The notes: a model not told the origin generated them from the letters alone. Positions 44,367-56,682 are shown, counted from the stretch's first letter. The stretch: DNA of 64,000 bases from Posidonia oceanica (GCA_037176725.1 JAZBRS010000029.1:123475001-123539000), one strand, 5' to 3'. A program made the numbers and translations.

Positions 44367-46073
44367 TGTTGGACGCTAGGATTCCCAGTGTCTTATGTGA
44401 GACGCATAGGATCCAGCGTCTAACACAGAAAACACAGATTTTAAAAATATGGCTTCTCTGAAATTAAATAAATCTCTATTTTAACACATGGAAATCAAAA
44501 CATAATTGTTAAATGACGGGCAATCAAAAAATGCATTTTTATATCAATTCCCAAATTCACTTTAAACATTTTTAACATTATTTCAAGAAAAAACACAGTC
44601 TAGGGTGTAAGACGCTAAACAAGCTCGCGCCATACATAAGATGCTATAGAGTCTGCGTCTTACACCCAGAAAGATCATTTGTGCAAATGAGGCAAATAAA
44701 CCCCAAGGAAACCAGTATAAAACTGAAACCAATTGTGAATAAGGTCGAAATATCTGTGTGCGACACACATCAGAATCCAGAGAATCAATGAAACTCCTTT
44801 GGATTAGGAAAATATTGGGAAATATTGATAGAGGTGTAAGATGCTATGTTTTCCAACGTCTTACACCTAAAAACTGCTTTTTTAGATTTAAGCTTAGGAA
44901 ATAAACTTGTTTTTGTTTTAAGTGTTTTAAATGAAGAAAACATGATAAGAATGGATCAGAATCCCAGTATGCATCACAAATCATATATTAAGAAGTATTC
45001 AAAACATTTTGTGAAGGAAAATAAAGAAAATCAAGATCAAGGGCATTAGACGGTAGCCTTGGTAGTGTCTTACATAAGATGCACTAGGCTCAGCGTCCAA
45101 TACACTGACAGAGCATTCCGAATAAAATTCCATTCAAATCCAAACGAAACCCAATAAAAACCATTCCTGAAGCAATAATAGGCATATACGAACATAAACA
45201 TACAATTTTTTTGAAAAATGGACATCCAAATTGTCCTCCCCACCTCCACTTACCTTTCGCCGGAATCTGATGGGTTCTCCGGCCACTGAGGGGTCGGGAG
45301 GCCACGGAGCTCAGCTGTGGTTCATCATGGAGGTTTGGGGAGATCAAGGGATGCTCAGGGATGCATGCAATGGGACGATGGTTCTCGGCCAAGCTCAACG
45401 GTCGACGGCCTCACATGGCCAGAACCCATCGCCGAAAAAATGCAAATGGCCAACACAGCGGCTAAAAATGAATATTTTCAAATAACATGCATTGTAATAA
45501 ACATAAACGACATGAAGATTGTAATTCTAAGCTACGGGGAGGAGCACACTTACCTGTTTTGGCATTTGGTGTAGCTTCCTCGACACTGGCGGCTCCTCCG
45601 GCAGTTGTAGTGGCTTGGACGGTGGCGGTGGCTGTTGGAAAGGCTTGTTCGGTTCTTGGGAGGTTCGATGGTTGTTCTAGATGGCCCGAGGTGTGTTAAT
45701 TCTGGTCGAGTGGGGTAGGCTATGCTCTGGAAGTCCAAACAGGGAGTTGTGTTGCCGATCTCCCCAATGAAGATGCGAAAAACTATTTTTGTATAGCTTG
45801 CATGGCTTTGTAACGTGAGAATTCGAAACGGAGGGTCATGGGATATGGGCAGAAGTGTGTTCTGGATGGAGGGTACAAAGGTATTTGCACATTGGAGTCG
45901 ATTGTAGTCCAAGAATCGAGCTCTGTCAGTCTCGGTGTGTAAGACGCGTATCTAAGCTGCGTCATACATAAGACGCGGTCTCAAGCAACATCTTACGCCC
46001 CAAAGAGACTGGCGGTGTTAGACGCTGGAATTTATGCGTCTTACATAAGATGTGTGCATATCCAACGTCTAAT
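44367..46073. repeat. Six twin-hairpin units in the 5' LTR of B
   Basis: Units at 44367-44426, 44605-44665, 44834-44866 (outer hairpin only), 45043-45103, about 45937-46007 and 46014-46073. Unit 2 has perfect 11-bp outer arms (gtgtaagacgc / gcgtcttacac). The corresponding arms in C read gtgttggacgc / gcgtccaacac, so both sides have changed together. Confidence 0.85.
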
Positions 46074-46109
46074 GACCTAGAGTAGATTTTGGATGTTTTT
46101 CTGGATTTT

Positions 46110-46355
46110 TTCGTTGGGCTTGGGCTTGGAATGGGCTTAGGCTTGGTATTGGGATTAGGCTTGGTATTGGGATTTGGCTTGGGTTTAGGCTTGGGTTTTA
46201 GGCTTGGGTTTGGGATTGAGCTTGGGATTAGGCTTGGGTTTAGGCTTGGGTTTAGGCTTGGTATTGGGATTAGGCTTGGGTTTAGGCTTGGGTTTTGGAT
46301 TGGTTTTAGGATTAGGCTTGGGTTTTGGACAAGGCTTAGGTTTGGGTTTAGTGAA
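46110..46355. repeat. G-rich minisatellite near the LTR end of B
   Basis: Repeats of ggcttgggtttaggcttggg-like words on the plus strand. Equivalent blocks lie at 12245-12495, 28000-28130 and 43080-43240. The low-complexity Gly/Leu and Pro/Lys frames here are by-products. Confidence 0.8.
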
Positions 46356-47839
46356 TAGGTGGGGGCCGCCACGATTGAGCACATTCCTGGGAGAAAACCG
46401 CCGACGAAGGACTACAAAATCGGAGTGTCTACAATATGTTTTCGCCTTTCTGCTGGTTTTCACTTTTTTGTTTTCCTAAACCCAAAAATATAAAAAAATA
46501 CAAAACCAATGAAAACCCAAAAACATGCTTGTTCCCTTTCTAAAATGCAAAAACCCAAAAAAAAATTATAATAAAAAACCCATTTTTGGACAAGCATGCA
46601 GCACCGAGAGGATGTCAAGCATCGACAATTTCAGGAAGAGCTCACCCGAGCAGCGCCATCTCATTGCATGTGGCTACAGAGTGAGACTGAGTGCAAAACA
46701 AAGCATCACGCTGAGCTCAAAACTCCAAAAGCGAGATCCACCCTATCAAGAGAGTCCAACATACATGGAGAGGACCAATGCAGAGCAGAGCATAGCCAAA
46801 GGCTGCAAGTACACATAGCAAAGGCTGAGGGTGTACGCCGACCAGCCAAACTCTTAACACCTCATCCAGGACCGCTATCCCAAGAGGGTGAAGACATGCA
46901 TATCCAAAAGAATAGAGATCATGTGAGCAAAAAATATGATGACAAGATATATGCATGTTGGGCATTAAAGAGAAAATGAAGAAAGAAGTTGAAGAAAGAA
47001 GACGCCCATGAGAGGAGTGACTCGGACAAGCATCGAAGCCCCCTCAACTTTCAACTCCAAGCACCACATCGCCAACTGCACGGGAAACATTATCAGGAGG
47101 ACTTGGCCCCACCCTCCGAGCGAAGCAGCACGCTCCAATCCCTTGTGCAAACAACAACTCTACATCCCTGGCAGGCTAGATGCAACTCCAATCACTCAAG
47201 AGGGGAAAAGAAATATCTATCTGAGAGCGTCAAAAGCGGTAGTCAGTCCCCGAGGATTTAAGACGGAGGCTATAAAGCTACATCCAACGCTTCTACTCTA
47301 CATGCAGCCAAAGGCTATGTTTTGCAAAGCTAAGGTCTCATCCCGAGCTAAGAATGAGAGTACATGACTGAGGTGCAGGGACTCTCGCCCATCAGCGAGA
47401 TCCCACCTAACGCCCCTTTATTCCCTGATACCAGGAGGTCAAAGAGAGCCACCGACCACAACTTGGTATGGCGTTGCTCGAGGATCGAGAATCCCCTGAG
47501 TCAGAAAGTGTAGAAGCATCCTCTTGGCAACAGCTACTTTGAATCCGATGCCACCAAAAACATACATGTTATAATAATCTATCTTCCTTTCTCCCTATTT
47601 TCGAAAACTAGAGCCAAGGACGAGCACTTTTTGCCTGACCCTCGCTCCGAGGCTCTGTGCTTTTCAAATTTTGCCACCCACCACGTTAGGTAGGTCCTTG
47701 ATGACCGGCATGTCCCTTGTAAGCCACTCTGTGGCGTTGCATCACATGCTCGCTCTGAGACCATTGCACACCCACCACGATGGGTCCCCGTTTTCTCTTT
47801 GCATCGCATTCCCTACATTCATCCTCCGCATTGGGCTGG

Positions 47840-48890
47840 CAGCCCTAACTGCTCGGTTAACACCTGTTAAAATGTCACCCTGGGCTGATAGCCCTAACTA
47901 TATGGTGATGAGTCCGTTAACTCCTCACTGGGCTGCAGCCCTAACTGCTCGGTTGACACCCGTTAAAATGTCACCCTGCATTTTCCCTTGCATTTACCCA
48001 CTGCATTCCTCACTGGCATTGCACACCCTGCACGGTGAGCCCTTACATCCATCTTCCCTGCATTGGGCTGGCAGCCCTAACTGCTCGATTGACACCCGTT
48101 AAAATGTCACCCAAGGGCTGATATCCCTAACTATTCGACGATGAGTCCGTTAACTTATCACTGGGCTGATACCCCTAACTATTCGGCGATGAGTCCGTTA
48201 ACTCCTCACTGGGCTGGTACCCCCAACTACTCGGTTGGCAAACACGTTAGCTTTGTCTCCACTTTGCATTTTGATGCCAAGGGCGCTTCGGTTGTCCCCT
48301 GGTATCTTTCACCGATACCAGGGGCGTTTTGTTTGCTACCCCATGGTATCACATCTCCATCTGCATCTTGGCTGACATCCCTAACTATTACAGGAGCGTC
48401 TACAGACCTCTACCACACCTTCGGGTATGGTATTCCCTTTGCATTAGTGGTTACAAGTCATCGCACTTGTCACCACCTCTCTTGCCTGACAGACTCGCTA
48501 GCCTATCACCGCCTTCGATACCAGGTGCATTTTTTGCACCCCTTTGGTATCGTCCCACCCTCATTGGGTTGACATCCCCAACTATCGCGGGATGGTCTAC
48601 GGACCTATACCGCACCTTCTGGTTCGGTATTTCCTCCACTTTCCACCCTCACAAGGTTGATAGCCCTAACTATCCGATGATGAGTCCATTAACTCCTTAT
48701 AGGGCTGATAGCCCTAATTATCCGGTGATGAGTCTGTTAACTCCTCATCGAGCTGATAGCCCTAACTATCCGTTGATGAGTCCGTTAACTCCTCATCGGG
48801 CTGATAGCCCCAACTATCCGGTGATAAGTCTGTCAACTCCTCGCAGGGCTGATAATCCCTAACTATCCGGCAATAGGTCCGTTAACTTAT
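47840..48890 (+). repeat. Tandem and interspersed gggctgatagccctaact repeats (F)
   Basis: More than ten copies of gggctgatagccctaacta with ccggtgatgagtccgttaac. In 48655-48890 they form a tandem array of about 47-bp units. The motif contains the inverted repeat gggct/agccc. It corresponds to the gataagtttcggacttatc array plus module block of B and C, much diverged. Confidence 0.8.
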
Positions 48891-49029
48891 CACCCCTTTG
48901 TCATGCAATGTAATAGCATTCTGTTGCATATCATAGCATCTCATTGCATATCATCATGTACCTTCCTTGTATCCCCAGTAGAGTCAATACTAGTATTGCA
49001 TCTCATCATCACACGAACATCGTGCACCT

Positions 49030-49330
49030 AGGATTGGAACCCCTGGTTCGCATATTGCTTAAGGTAGCATCCTCAGCATTCGCAACTCTGCGCAGCTTGC
49101 CTACTTTGGATGACACCCGCGGTAGTGCACGGCCAGGATCGTTTTCTCGGTTTCCCATGCCCGGCGTCACATTGTATATACACTGCATTTCACTCCATAA
49201 CATCACATCACATTGCATTCTCATTGTGCTGCTACTCCCTGTAGTCATCACACCAACTCCCACATTCCATTTTCCCAGATATGGCGTGCTTAGGAAATCG
49301 AACCCCTGATTGCACATTGCTTAAAGTGAT
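49030..49330. repeat. 263-bp spaced direct repeat at the E insertion site
   Basis: A 35-bp word with aacccctg and gcttaaag/gcttaagg occurs at 49030-49065 and again at 49293-49328. Element E starts just after the second copy. Confidence 0.65.
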
Positions 49331-50873
49331 TGTAGATAACCCATTTTTGCATTTCCCAGTGTTCTTGAAGGATAGGACCCCTTTGAGGCATCCCAGATCA
49401 CACAACTAAGGCATAATAACACATCTTACAGGTTTCCCGTGATTTGTTTAAAAGCATCGCTTGATTTTACTTGACTCAAGGTTGTTAGCTGTGGCAGAGC
49501 TAACTCACTCAAAGTGGTGGCAGGTCAGAGCACCATGAGTACCCTTTGTTTCTGCTCAAATTAGTGGCAGATTCGAGTTAGATAGGATGTTTTCATGATT
49601 TCACGGAATTTTTGAAGTTTTCTGGACTTTTATCATGTTTCTCTAGATTAAAATAAAAGATAGGGCTAAAAATGCAAAAAGACTAGACAGTTGCCTCCCC
49701 AAGCGGCGACATAGCATAGCCGCCATTCAGAGTGGCGACTAGACTATGCAGGCGCCTGTGGCATCGACGACAGAACCCTGGGCATTTTTGGGCCCTTAAA
49801 ACCTGAGCTTTCATCTGGTCCACACACCAGCAAGGCACCGCTGCCAGCGGCGACTTGCTGACATGGACCTTCTTTGACCAAGTCTAGCAGAAATATCTGA
49901 GTCATAGGCGCCAGTTGCATCGGTGACTAGAGGTCGCGAACTCAACTAGGCCCTTCAAAATCTAATCTTTCATCTAGTCCGCACACTAGCTAGGTGCCAA
50001 TGCCACGGGCAATTTAATGACGTGGACATCTCTGACCCAGTCAAACAGGAATATCTGAGTCTCAAGCGCCTGTGTGAGTGGCGACTTGCTGACGTGGACT
50101 CCTTCTTTGACTCAGTCAGCATGCTTCCACATCATTTCCACGTCATTTAGGGGAGATATTTGTGCTAGGCGCCGGTTCATTCGGCGACTAGCTATAAATA
50201 TCAATTTTCTTCTGGAATCTTCCTAGATCTGACCCATTCGTGCCCCACACATCTATAAATAGACCCCGTGAGTCAGTGCTCAGGAGGAGGCAAATCTAAG
50301 AGTAGGAGTGACCTTTTGGAGGTGGCACTTCCAAAAGGAGAGAGTGCTAGAAGAGACCAATCTAAGAATCATCTTCCAAAATCCTAGATCCCAGAGATCA
50401 CCATCAATCCTAGATCCCAGAGATCCCAAGTCTAGCCGGAGCTCTGACTGTGCCTCCACTTCCTCATCCCACAGCTCATAGCACGAGGGCGAAGGGTGTA
50501 TTTCTTCCCATCTATTTCTTTATTTCATTTGCATTCCTTAGTTAGGACCCATAGCATATGCATGCGGGGAACCACCCCGGTTAGTATTAGCTACATTTGT
50601 TTATGTTATATCTCGTTTATTTGATCTATTTACTACACCCGAACTTACCCGGATCTACTCTTGTTATTTTGAAGGAAAGGAAATCGCTCCCTAGCACGAG
50701 GATGTCGTTGGACAGCACCCTGCTGTTGATCCAGTGAGCTGACGACCAACATCCTCCACATCTCCCCCTTACTGCCTTGTCCGCCCATTGACGAGTGGCG
50801 ATCACATCAAGTAAACGACGTCGTGGAAGCGCCGACTACTTCATCCTCTGCACCCCCATTTTCCACATCTACA
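49331..50873 (+). repeat. 5' LTR of element E
   Basis: 1543 bp with inverted ends TGTAGA and TCTACA. The U3 part (about 49690-50180) holds two to three diverged copies of a roughly 175-bp segment with ctttcatct.gtcc, gacttgctgacgtgga and aatatctgagtc, together with many ggcgact words. A TATA box follows at 50254. Confidence 0.85.
50254..50261 (+). promoter_or_regulatory. TATA box in the LTR of E
   Basis: tataaata within catctataaatagacccc, about 620 bp before the LTR end. It is the most canonical promoter element in the window. Transcription would start about 30 bp downstream, near 50285-50290. Confidence 0.7.
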
Positions 50874-50877
50874 GAAC

Positions 50878-50894
50878 TGGCGATCACGGTGGGA
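50878..50894 (+). other. Primer-binding site of element E
   Basis: TGGCGATCACGGTGGGA, four bases after the LTR end. It begins TGG as every tRNA CCA end requires, but I cannot assign the tRNA. It is not the tRNA-Arg site of A-C. Confidence 0.65.
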
Positions 50895-52338
50895 CGGGCT
50901 TGAGTCAACCCTACATGCTACGTGAGCTTATCGTTTCCTTCCTTTCTTTATTGTTATAGATTTAGGTGTAGTTTCCGGTTTGGGGGATCGCGCGTATAGG
51001 TTTTTGCGACACCCAAACCTTTTTATCGGGTTTTCTTATTTCCGACGTTAGTAAAACCTCTCATCTAGTCGTTTTCCGCTTAGGGCGCTGGGTATCGTTA
51101 GCACTTTGAGGCAACGACTCGCTTTGGCGTCCATAGCTCCGACGACTGGGTTGGTTTTATTGAGGTCAGGAATCTCCCACTCACAGCAGCCTCTCTGAGA
51201 GGCACCTTGTCCCGTCGCACTTCTCTGTGGTGACTGATAAAGGCGCTACTGATATAGGCGACTGGATCTGGGTACTGTTTTCTCCTACAGATCAGTAGTT
51301 TTTCTGTATTCTGTGTTGTTTTTAGGTTTGCAGTTGCATAAAAAATCAAGCAAAAATCCTGTTCACCGTTCTTTTAGTTTTTTCATGGATTCTAGGCTTG
51401 TTTGCGTCCACCACTAGGGTGGAAACTATTTTCCTAATATTAGAGCTAAAGTTCCTTGAGGGAATCTTGCTCTAACTAAAACATATCAGATCGAGCGAAC
51501 CGGGCCAGTGCAAGTCGCTCACCCATACTCGATTTGGTTGTTATAGTTAGATTGAGAACTCAAGGTGTTCTAGGAATTTATTATTGACTCCTCCACTCTC
51601 TCTGGGTCAATAATAGTTCTTAGTAGATACTTGACGCTCTGATATTTTGTGTTTATTTACAGCTTTGTAGATTGCTAGGAAACGACCTTAAGGACAGAAT
51701 CCTGGGTTGCGGGACCCTCTTTAGAGAGACAAATCCGCCGCCTAGGCCCTCTTGGTGGACCCTAACGAAGGTCAAGGAGTGGTACCAAAGTGTCAAAATC
51801 CTATTGAGTGACACCTAGATATCCCAAAGTTGTCCTTACCCAGCCTAGGAACCCATTTATCAAGAGCACACAGGTTTAATCAAGCGATCAATTAATCACT
51901 TGAACAAATTAAAAAATTTCGCATTGTTTGAGACCTGTGTTGATTATTTCCTGTTTATTGCATGATCTGTCTAGGGTAGATCTTGGTTGCCAAAAGGACA
52001 GAGTCTCAGACGCTTGTCCAAGCGATGCTTCGCTCCATCGTTGGTTAAACTAGCGCCAAGTTTAGCCGCCTTTCTGATAGGCGACCACAGGGAAATCACA
52101 CTGGCATGCCTTGTTTATAGAGTGGTTTGGCAGGATCAGTGACAGATTACAGAAGCGCCAGAATAGTTATCAATCAACTGGTTATTTCCTTTTATTTTTA
52201 TTCAAATCGAGTCTGTATTAAGTAGTGTTAATCGAGTTTACAATTTCATTTCCAAGTACTTGTAATAATTTAAAGATAGTCTTGCAAATGGAACACATCA
52301 GCATATCATCCGCCTCTACCTCCACTGCATAGGCAAAC
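50895..52338 (+). other. Untranslated leader of element E
   Basis: About 1.4 kb with no open frame that resembles a protein. Long leaders are usual in this lineage. Confidence 0.7.
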
Positions 52339-54189
52339 ATGGGCCAGGACAGGTTCTTGTTCAGAACCCCAACTTCAAGTGCAGCAGAGCAAGAGACTCC
52401 TAATTTTTCACAAGCAATGGGCCAACGCAAGTTCCCTCATGCCTCCATCCCATTCAACTACTCCACTGGGGGGCCTACTCCTACATTCTCTGCACCAGGC
52501 TTCAGCAAAAGCCTATCTTATGAAGGAAACCTTGAAGAGGAGAGGGAGACAAGTCGCTCCCAGCCATGGAGTACTCCACTCGAGCACACACCTCTCAGAG
52601 TAACCTCCTAAGTAGTGCCACCTACGTCGAATGCTTCCCATCTATCTGAAGAAGCAACTAATGAGGTCTACAAATTCCTGGCACACCACCACGCCTTGTT
52701 TGGGAGCCCTCAAACCTCATCCGCCCATGGACCCTCTTTCCCAAATTCCTACCACAGCCCATTAGCCACACCCACTTACACCCATGACATACCACGCAAC
52801 GCCACCCTACCCTTCCATGCATCAAATCATGCCATCCACAACCAACTACTTCCTGCAATACCCAAGAACATCACACTCACCACAACCATTCCCAAACACA
52901 CAATCCTACTACACTCCATCACAATCCCTACCATTCTCACCACCTCATAACCCACCACAATTCCACCAAACTTATGGGCACTTAAATCAAGGGCAACAGA
53001 TCATGCCAGGACCAGACATTAAAAGAATGATCTCGGATGCATTGGTAGAAGCAGGGGTTACTTCGGGAGCACCAATGGGCTATGATACCTCCAAATTCCC
53101 TCGCTTTACCCTTCCACCAGGGTTTAAAATGCCAAAGATGAGGAGGTACAACAAGGCAGAGAATCCAAGGAATCATTTAGCTGCCTTCAACATGGATACT
53201 CTACCATACCGTTATGACCAGGGGCTCATTGTTTATCTTTTCTTCAAGATGCTTGAGGGAGAGGCATTAAGATGGTTTGATGCCCTCATTGCTTATGATC
53301 TCCAAGACTTTAAAACAGTGGAGGAGAAGCTTTTGAACCAGTACAGTCATCAGGTACCACACAAGCCAACTGCGGGTGACCTCACTGCTGAACGAATGAG
53401 AACTAATGAAGATTTCGTTACTTTTGCCAGCAGGTGGAGGGACATGGCCGCTCGATCAGAGTGGCACATACCCGAAAGTCAAGTCGTGGAGATTATAGCC
53501 AGGAATACTATAGGGGCACTAAGGGCAGGACTACTGGTTGGTGACTTTCATACCTACCCCCAGTTATATGAATAGGCTGCAAAGGTCCTCTGTAACAAAG
53601 AAGACCTACCATTCCTGGAACTTGAAGGTAAAGGTCGAAGGAAAGCTACGGGGCATACCATAGAAGATGTTACAGGAAGTATGGCACAGTTATCAACCCA
53701 ACAGAACCAGAAGGGATGGAGAGGCCAACAGTTTCCACCACCTCAGTTTCAGCAGTAGGAACCTCATCGGCAACCGCCTCAACAATTTTAGCCCCAACAG
53801 TTCCAACACCCGCCAAACTTTCAATAGGGACAAATAGGCAATCAACACAGAGGGCCACCACAGGGGCAAAGAAATTACAACAATGTTCCTCCACCTTAAG
53901 CTCACAGGGGGCCTAGAAGACAAAGCTACCCATCACTTCCTGAAGCACTCCCAGACGTGTTCAGGATGTTGGTCGAAAGTGGGGACCTACAGCTTCCAAT
54001 CCCGAAGCCAAACGCCCCCAACACAAACATGTCCAAATATTGTCAATATCATCAAAAGAATGGACATACCCTTCAAGAGTGCTTTGTACTGAAGGAAAAA
54101 ATATATGATCTAAATGATAAAGGGGAAATTATGTGGCCAGCTCTCAGGGACAGATTGAAAGTAGTGCAAGCAGAACAACATAAACTATA
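52339..54189 (+). pseudogene. gag: gag of element E
   Basis: Begins MGQDRFLF at 52339. A TAA at 52609 and a frameshift near 52780-52860 interrupt a Ser/Pro/Tyr-rich N-terminal part. The capsid domain lies in 52784-53575 (KMPKMRRYNKAENPRNHLAA; MLEGEALRWFDALIAYDLQD). A TAG at 53573 interrupts it, followed by a Gln/Pro-rich linker with further TAG codons. The zinc knuckle CQYHQKNGHTLQEC (54041-54082) precedes the end at 54189. The structural role is as for other gags; this copy is broken. Confidence 0.85.
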
Positions 54190-54379
54190 GATACACCAGA
54201 ACCCTATGCCCCACCATCCAGTGGCACATATAGGGGCTAATAGCACCGCAGTTCCATCCAAGTTGATAACCATTCAGCACCTAGAGGCAGATCTGGAACA
54301 GGTCCCCTCAACTGAAGGGGACAATGAGCCAGATATTCCATAAATATGTTCTGAGCAAGGGTCCACAGAATGGGAAGTC

Positions 54380-55206
54380 CAGATGGACGATATGTGGGAG
54401 GAGACGCAGGACGAAGAAAGTGATGCAAATGACCTCACACTACTTGAGCATTTTTATTTCCTCCCAGGAGATGAGCAACAGCAAGAATCTAGCAATCCTA
54501 ATTCATTTGACCTAGCCAGGGAAATCATTACAGGATTTGAGCGAAGGAACATAGTGTTCAGGGATTCAGAATTGCCAGCTCCAGAGGAACGTCTCCGCCC
54601 TCTAATCATTACCGTAGATATTGATGGCTACCCGCTTCCAAGCATTCTTGTCGACACTGGGGCCAATCGGAGTGCATGTTCCTTGAACACTCTCTAATAC
54701 CTGGACATCGGGGAAGAACAGATCATCAAGCAAGGCTTTCTCTGCAAGGGTTATGACAACAGTCAAAAAGAGGCGTTGGGGACTGTCCAACTGGAAATTA
54801 CTATGGGTCCTCATACCAGCATCACCACTGTCATTGTAATGGCGCAAAATTTGCTTGAACCATTAATTCTGGGGAGATCCTGGTTAGTAGAAATCTGTGC
54901 ATGCTTCCCCAACACACCAGCTTATCAAGTTCAAATACCAAGGGGAGGTAATCACAGTCGAAGCTGATCATGAGACAGATTTAGCAATGATCTGGATGCC
55001 CTATCTCCATGAATTCGGTATGGGAGGACCACCACCAGAGTCAAATAGTGCATGGCCAATGGGTGTTTGGATTGATGACTGGGATGACGAGGTTCCAAGC
55101 TTCCAGGGGTTCCAAAGTTTTGCAAGCAGTAATGCCACCCAGGGATATGCTCAGATACAGTATACAGGACCTGCCCCGCCAAGCTCATCTCTGCTGCCCA
55201 TAAACT
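54380..55206 (+). pseudogene. First retropepsin domain of element E
   Basis: An acidic stretch (DDMWEETQDEESDAND) leads to RLRPLIITVDIDGYPLPS and the active site LVDTGANRSACSLNTL (about 54645-54695). A TAA at 54695 follows, then GYDNSQKEALGTVQL and LILGRSWLVE, the typical retropepsin order. A frameshift near 54895 moves the end (HQLIKFKYQGEVITVEAD) into another frame, which runs to 55206 with an acidic/aromatic tail. The domain parallels the second protease block by block. Confidence 0.8.
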
Positions 55207-55494
55207 AGGGGCAATCTTTGCTCAGAAGACCGACATCACTGCTCCGATCTGCTCTAGCCAAAGGGGGGTACCTTCCAGCACAGCAGGCACCCATCACTAG
55301 AACCGGGCACATCTCAAATCAAGTCATCACCTCCACCTCCTACAGAGAGAATCCAGTCTCCTCCCCGATGGGAATTTGAGGTTCCCAGAAGAATAGACGA
55401 CGAGTTTGATATCTTAGAGCAACTCCAGAAGACACAAGCCAAGATATCAATCTATGAGCTAATCAAAGCCTCCGAAAAGCATCGAGACATCCTA

Positions 55495-56682
55495 ATGGAG
55501 GTACTGAAGAAGGCCCGGGTCCCGGAAGACATGCCTGCAGAGACCCTTGCAGCAGTTGCAGCCACAATGTTCATCAAGCCCACTCTGTTCTTCACAGATT
55601 TAGAATTAGCTCCTCCCGAAAGGAGGACTTTACCCTTGAATGTTACTGTAATAGTGAATCATTATAAACTTTCTGGTGTATTGGTGGATACAGGGGCAAC
55701 TTGGAATGTATGCTCATTAGATACCCTTCACCTAATTGGACTCAAAGAATCTCAGCTGAACCCAACAGCTTTGACAGTATCAGGGTACGATAATAATAAG
55801 AAAGCGGCTCAAGGCAAAATTAATGTCAAAATCGTCGTTGCCCCTGTTGAGGTAGATACAGAATTAATAATAGTCGGTGCACCTATCTCCTATCGACTCA
55901 TCTTAGGGTGCCAATGGATTGAAGAAATTAAAGCCGTCACCTCCCCACAACATCAATGCCTAAAGTTTCCCTACCAAGGGAAAATAATCAAGATTATGGG
56001 AGATGAGCCGATAGAAGTCGAGGCACACCTCGTGGAAGTCCCAACCACCACACCGGCAAGGCCACTCGTCCTTGAAAGCAAAAATTCAGTTACTAAGGCC
56101 AGTGACAGTGTAAAGCAGACCATGTCCCCCTGGAGCATTGATATGAACCAGTATGATTTCCCAAAACACATGAAGAGACCATGGGAAATCCTCCTCAAAA
56201 TAGGGTACACTCCTGGGAAAGGGTTAGGCTGCCAGGAACAAGGGATGAAGGATGCGCTTGAAACACTAGAGGAGCGTAAGGCTACAGGATTGGGGTATTC
56301 AGGATATTCAATGAAAGACCTCGAGAAATCTCTCACATGGTCATTATCAAATCATTTTATCTCAGTTGGGCTGCAGTTCCAGGACAAGTCAACTCCTAAA
56401 GAAGTTCCCAACTCCCCAGAAGAGCCCGAAGTAGCCGCATTGATCTCTTCTCCTGACTTTGAAGAAATCCCTGACATCACCCTCCAAGTGTCAAACGATC
56501 TTCGCCACTCTCCTCAAATTCCCCTTCTCCCGGACATCCCAGCCGACAGCTCTACTAAAGCTTCCTCTGAGAACGCCAAAGCAGAAGTCGTCGACTCTCT
56601 CTCCCTCAGCGATCCTACTTCCCTCTTCGACGACCTACAGCCTTGCCCCTTTGAGCAAGAAGGGGCTGGGGCCACCGATTAA
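55495..56682 (+). pseudogene. pro: Second retropepsin domain with G-patch (395-codon open frame)
   Basis: Open throughout. Active site VLVDTGATWNVCSL (D65-T66-G67), GYDNNKKAAQGKINVKI (97-113), RLILGCQWIEEI (134-145) and KFPYQGKIIKI (157-167) give a full retropepsin. A G-patch-like segment follows (GYTPGKGLGCQEQG at 237-250, then GLGY at 265-268), a nucleic-acid-binding module often found after retroelement proteases, then an acidic Ser/Pro-rich tail. Sequence continues upstream in frame from about 55370, so the first Met is not necessarily the start. Listed as pseudogene because it is part of a broken polyprotein, although this segment is intact. Confidence 0.82.

Larger units (their letters stand above)
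12090..46433 (-). mobile_element. Element B: decayed Tat-lineage retrotransposon split by A and C
   Basis: Minus-strand element. Its 5' LTR is 43827-46433 and its primer site 43804-43821. The leader is 43332-43803 continuing at 25057-25696 after removal of element C. Gag and pol lie at 15930-25056, the 3' non-coding region with tandem repeats at 12573-15929, and a remnant of the 3' LTR at 12090-12572. The join is proved by the GGTAC duplication on both sides of C and by leader sequence that becomes continuous when C is removed. The distal 3' LTR part and the outer duplication are beyond the left edge. Confidence 0.88.
43827..46433 (-). repeat. 5' LTR of element B
   Basis: 2607 bp, TGTAACC to GAGTGTCTACA on the plus strand. 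Contains tggagtcgcca (43923-43933), the conserved box ggtgttaggcaccccca (near 44070), six twin-hairpin units (44367-46073), a GC-rich block (45230-45430) and a G-rich minisatellite (46110-46355). Landmarks are in the same order as in C but the sequence is clearly diverged. Confidence 0.9.
46434..49330 (+). mobile_element. Fragment F: 3' non-coding region of a plus-strand Tat element
   Basis: No pol or gag. From about 47840 the sequence follows, in the same order, the minus-strand 3' module block of C: gggctggcagccctaactg, then ggttggcaaacacgttag, tgccaagggcgcttcgg, gataccaggggcgtttt, ggttacaagtcat, and a tandem array. F is thus a relative of B/C in the opposite orientation. Its left part is cut by B (46433) and its right part by E (49331). 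The stretch 46434-47840 is non-coding and I recognise nothing specific in it. Confidence 0.7.

Noticed and set aside
46525..47367. Plus-strand frames of about 100-127 codons left of the F repeats
   Set aside because: No recognisable motif, overlapping in different frames, and located where a 3' non-coding region is expected.
47671..48862. Plus-strand frames of 143-177 codons in F
   Set aside because: They follow the gggctgatagccctaact repeat; composition is repeat-driven and matches non-coding 3' regions of B and C.
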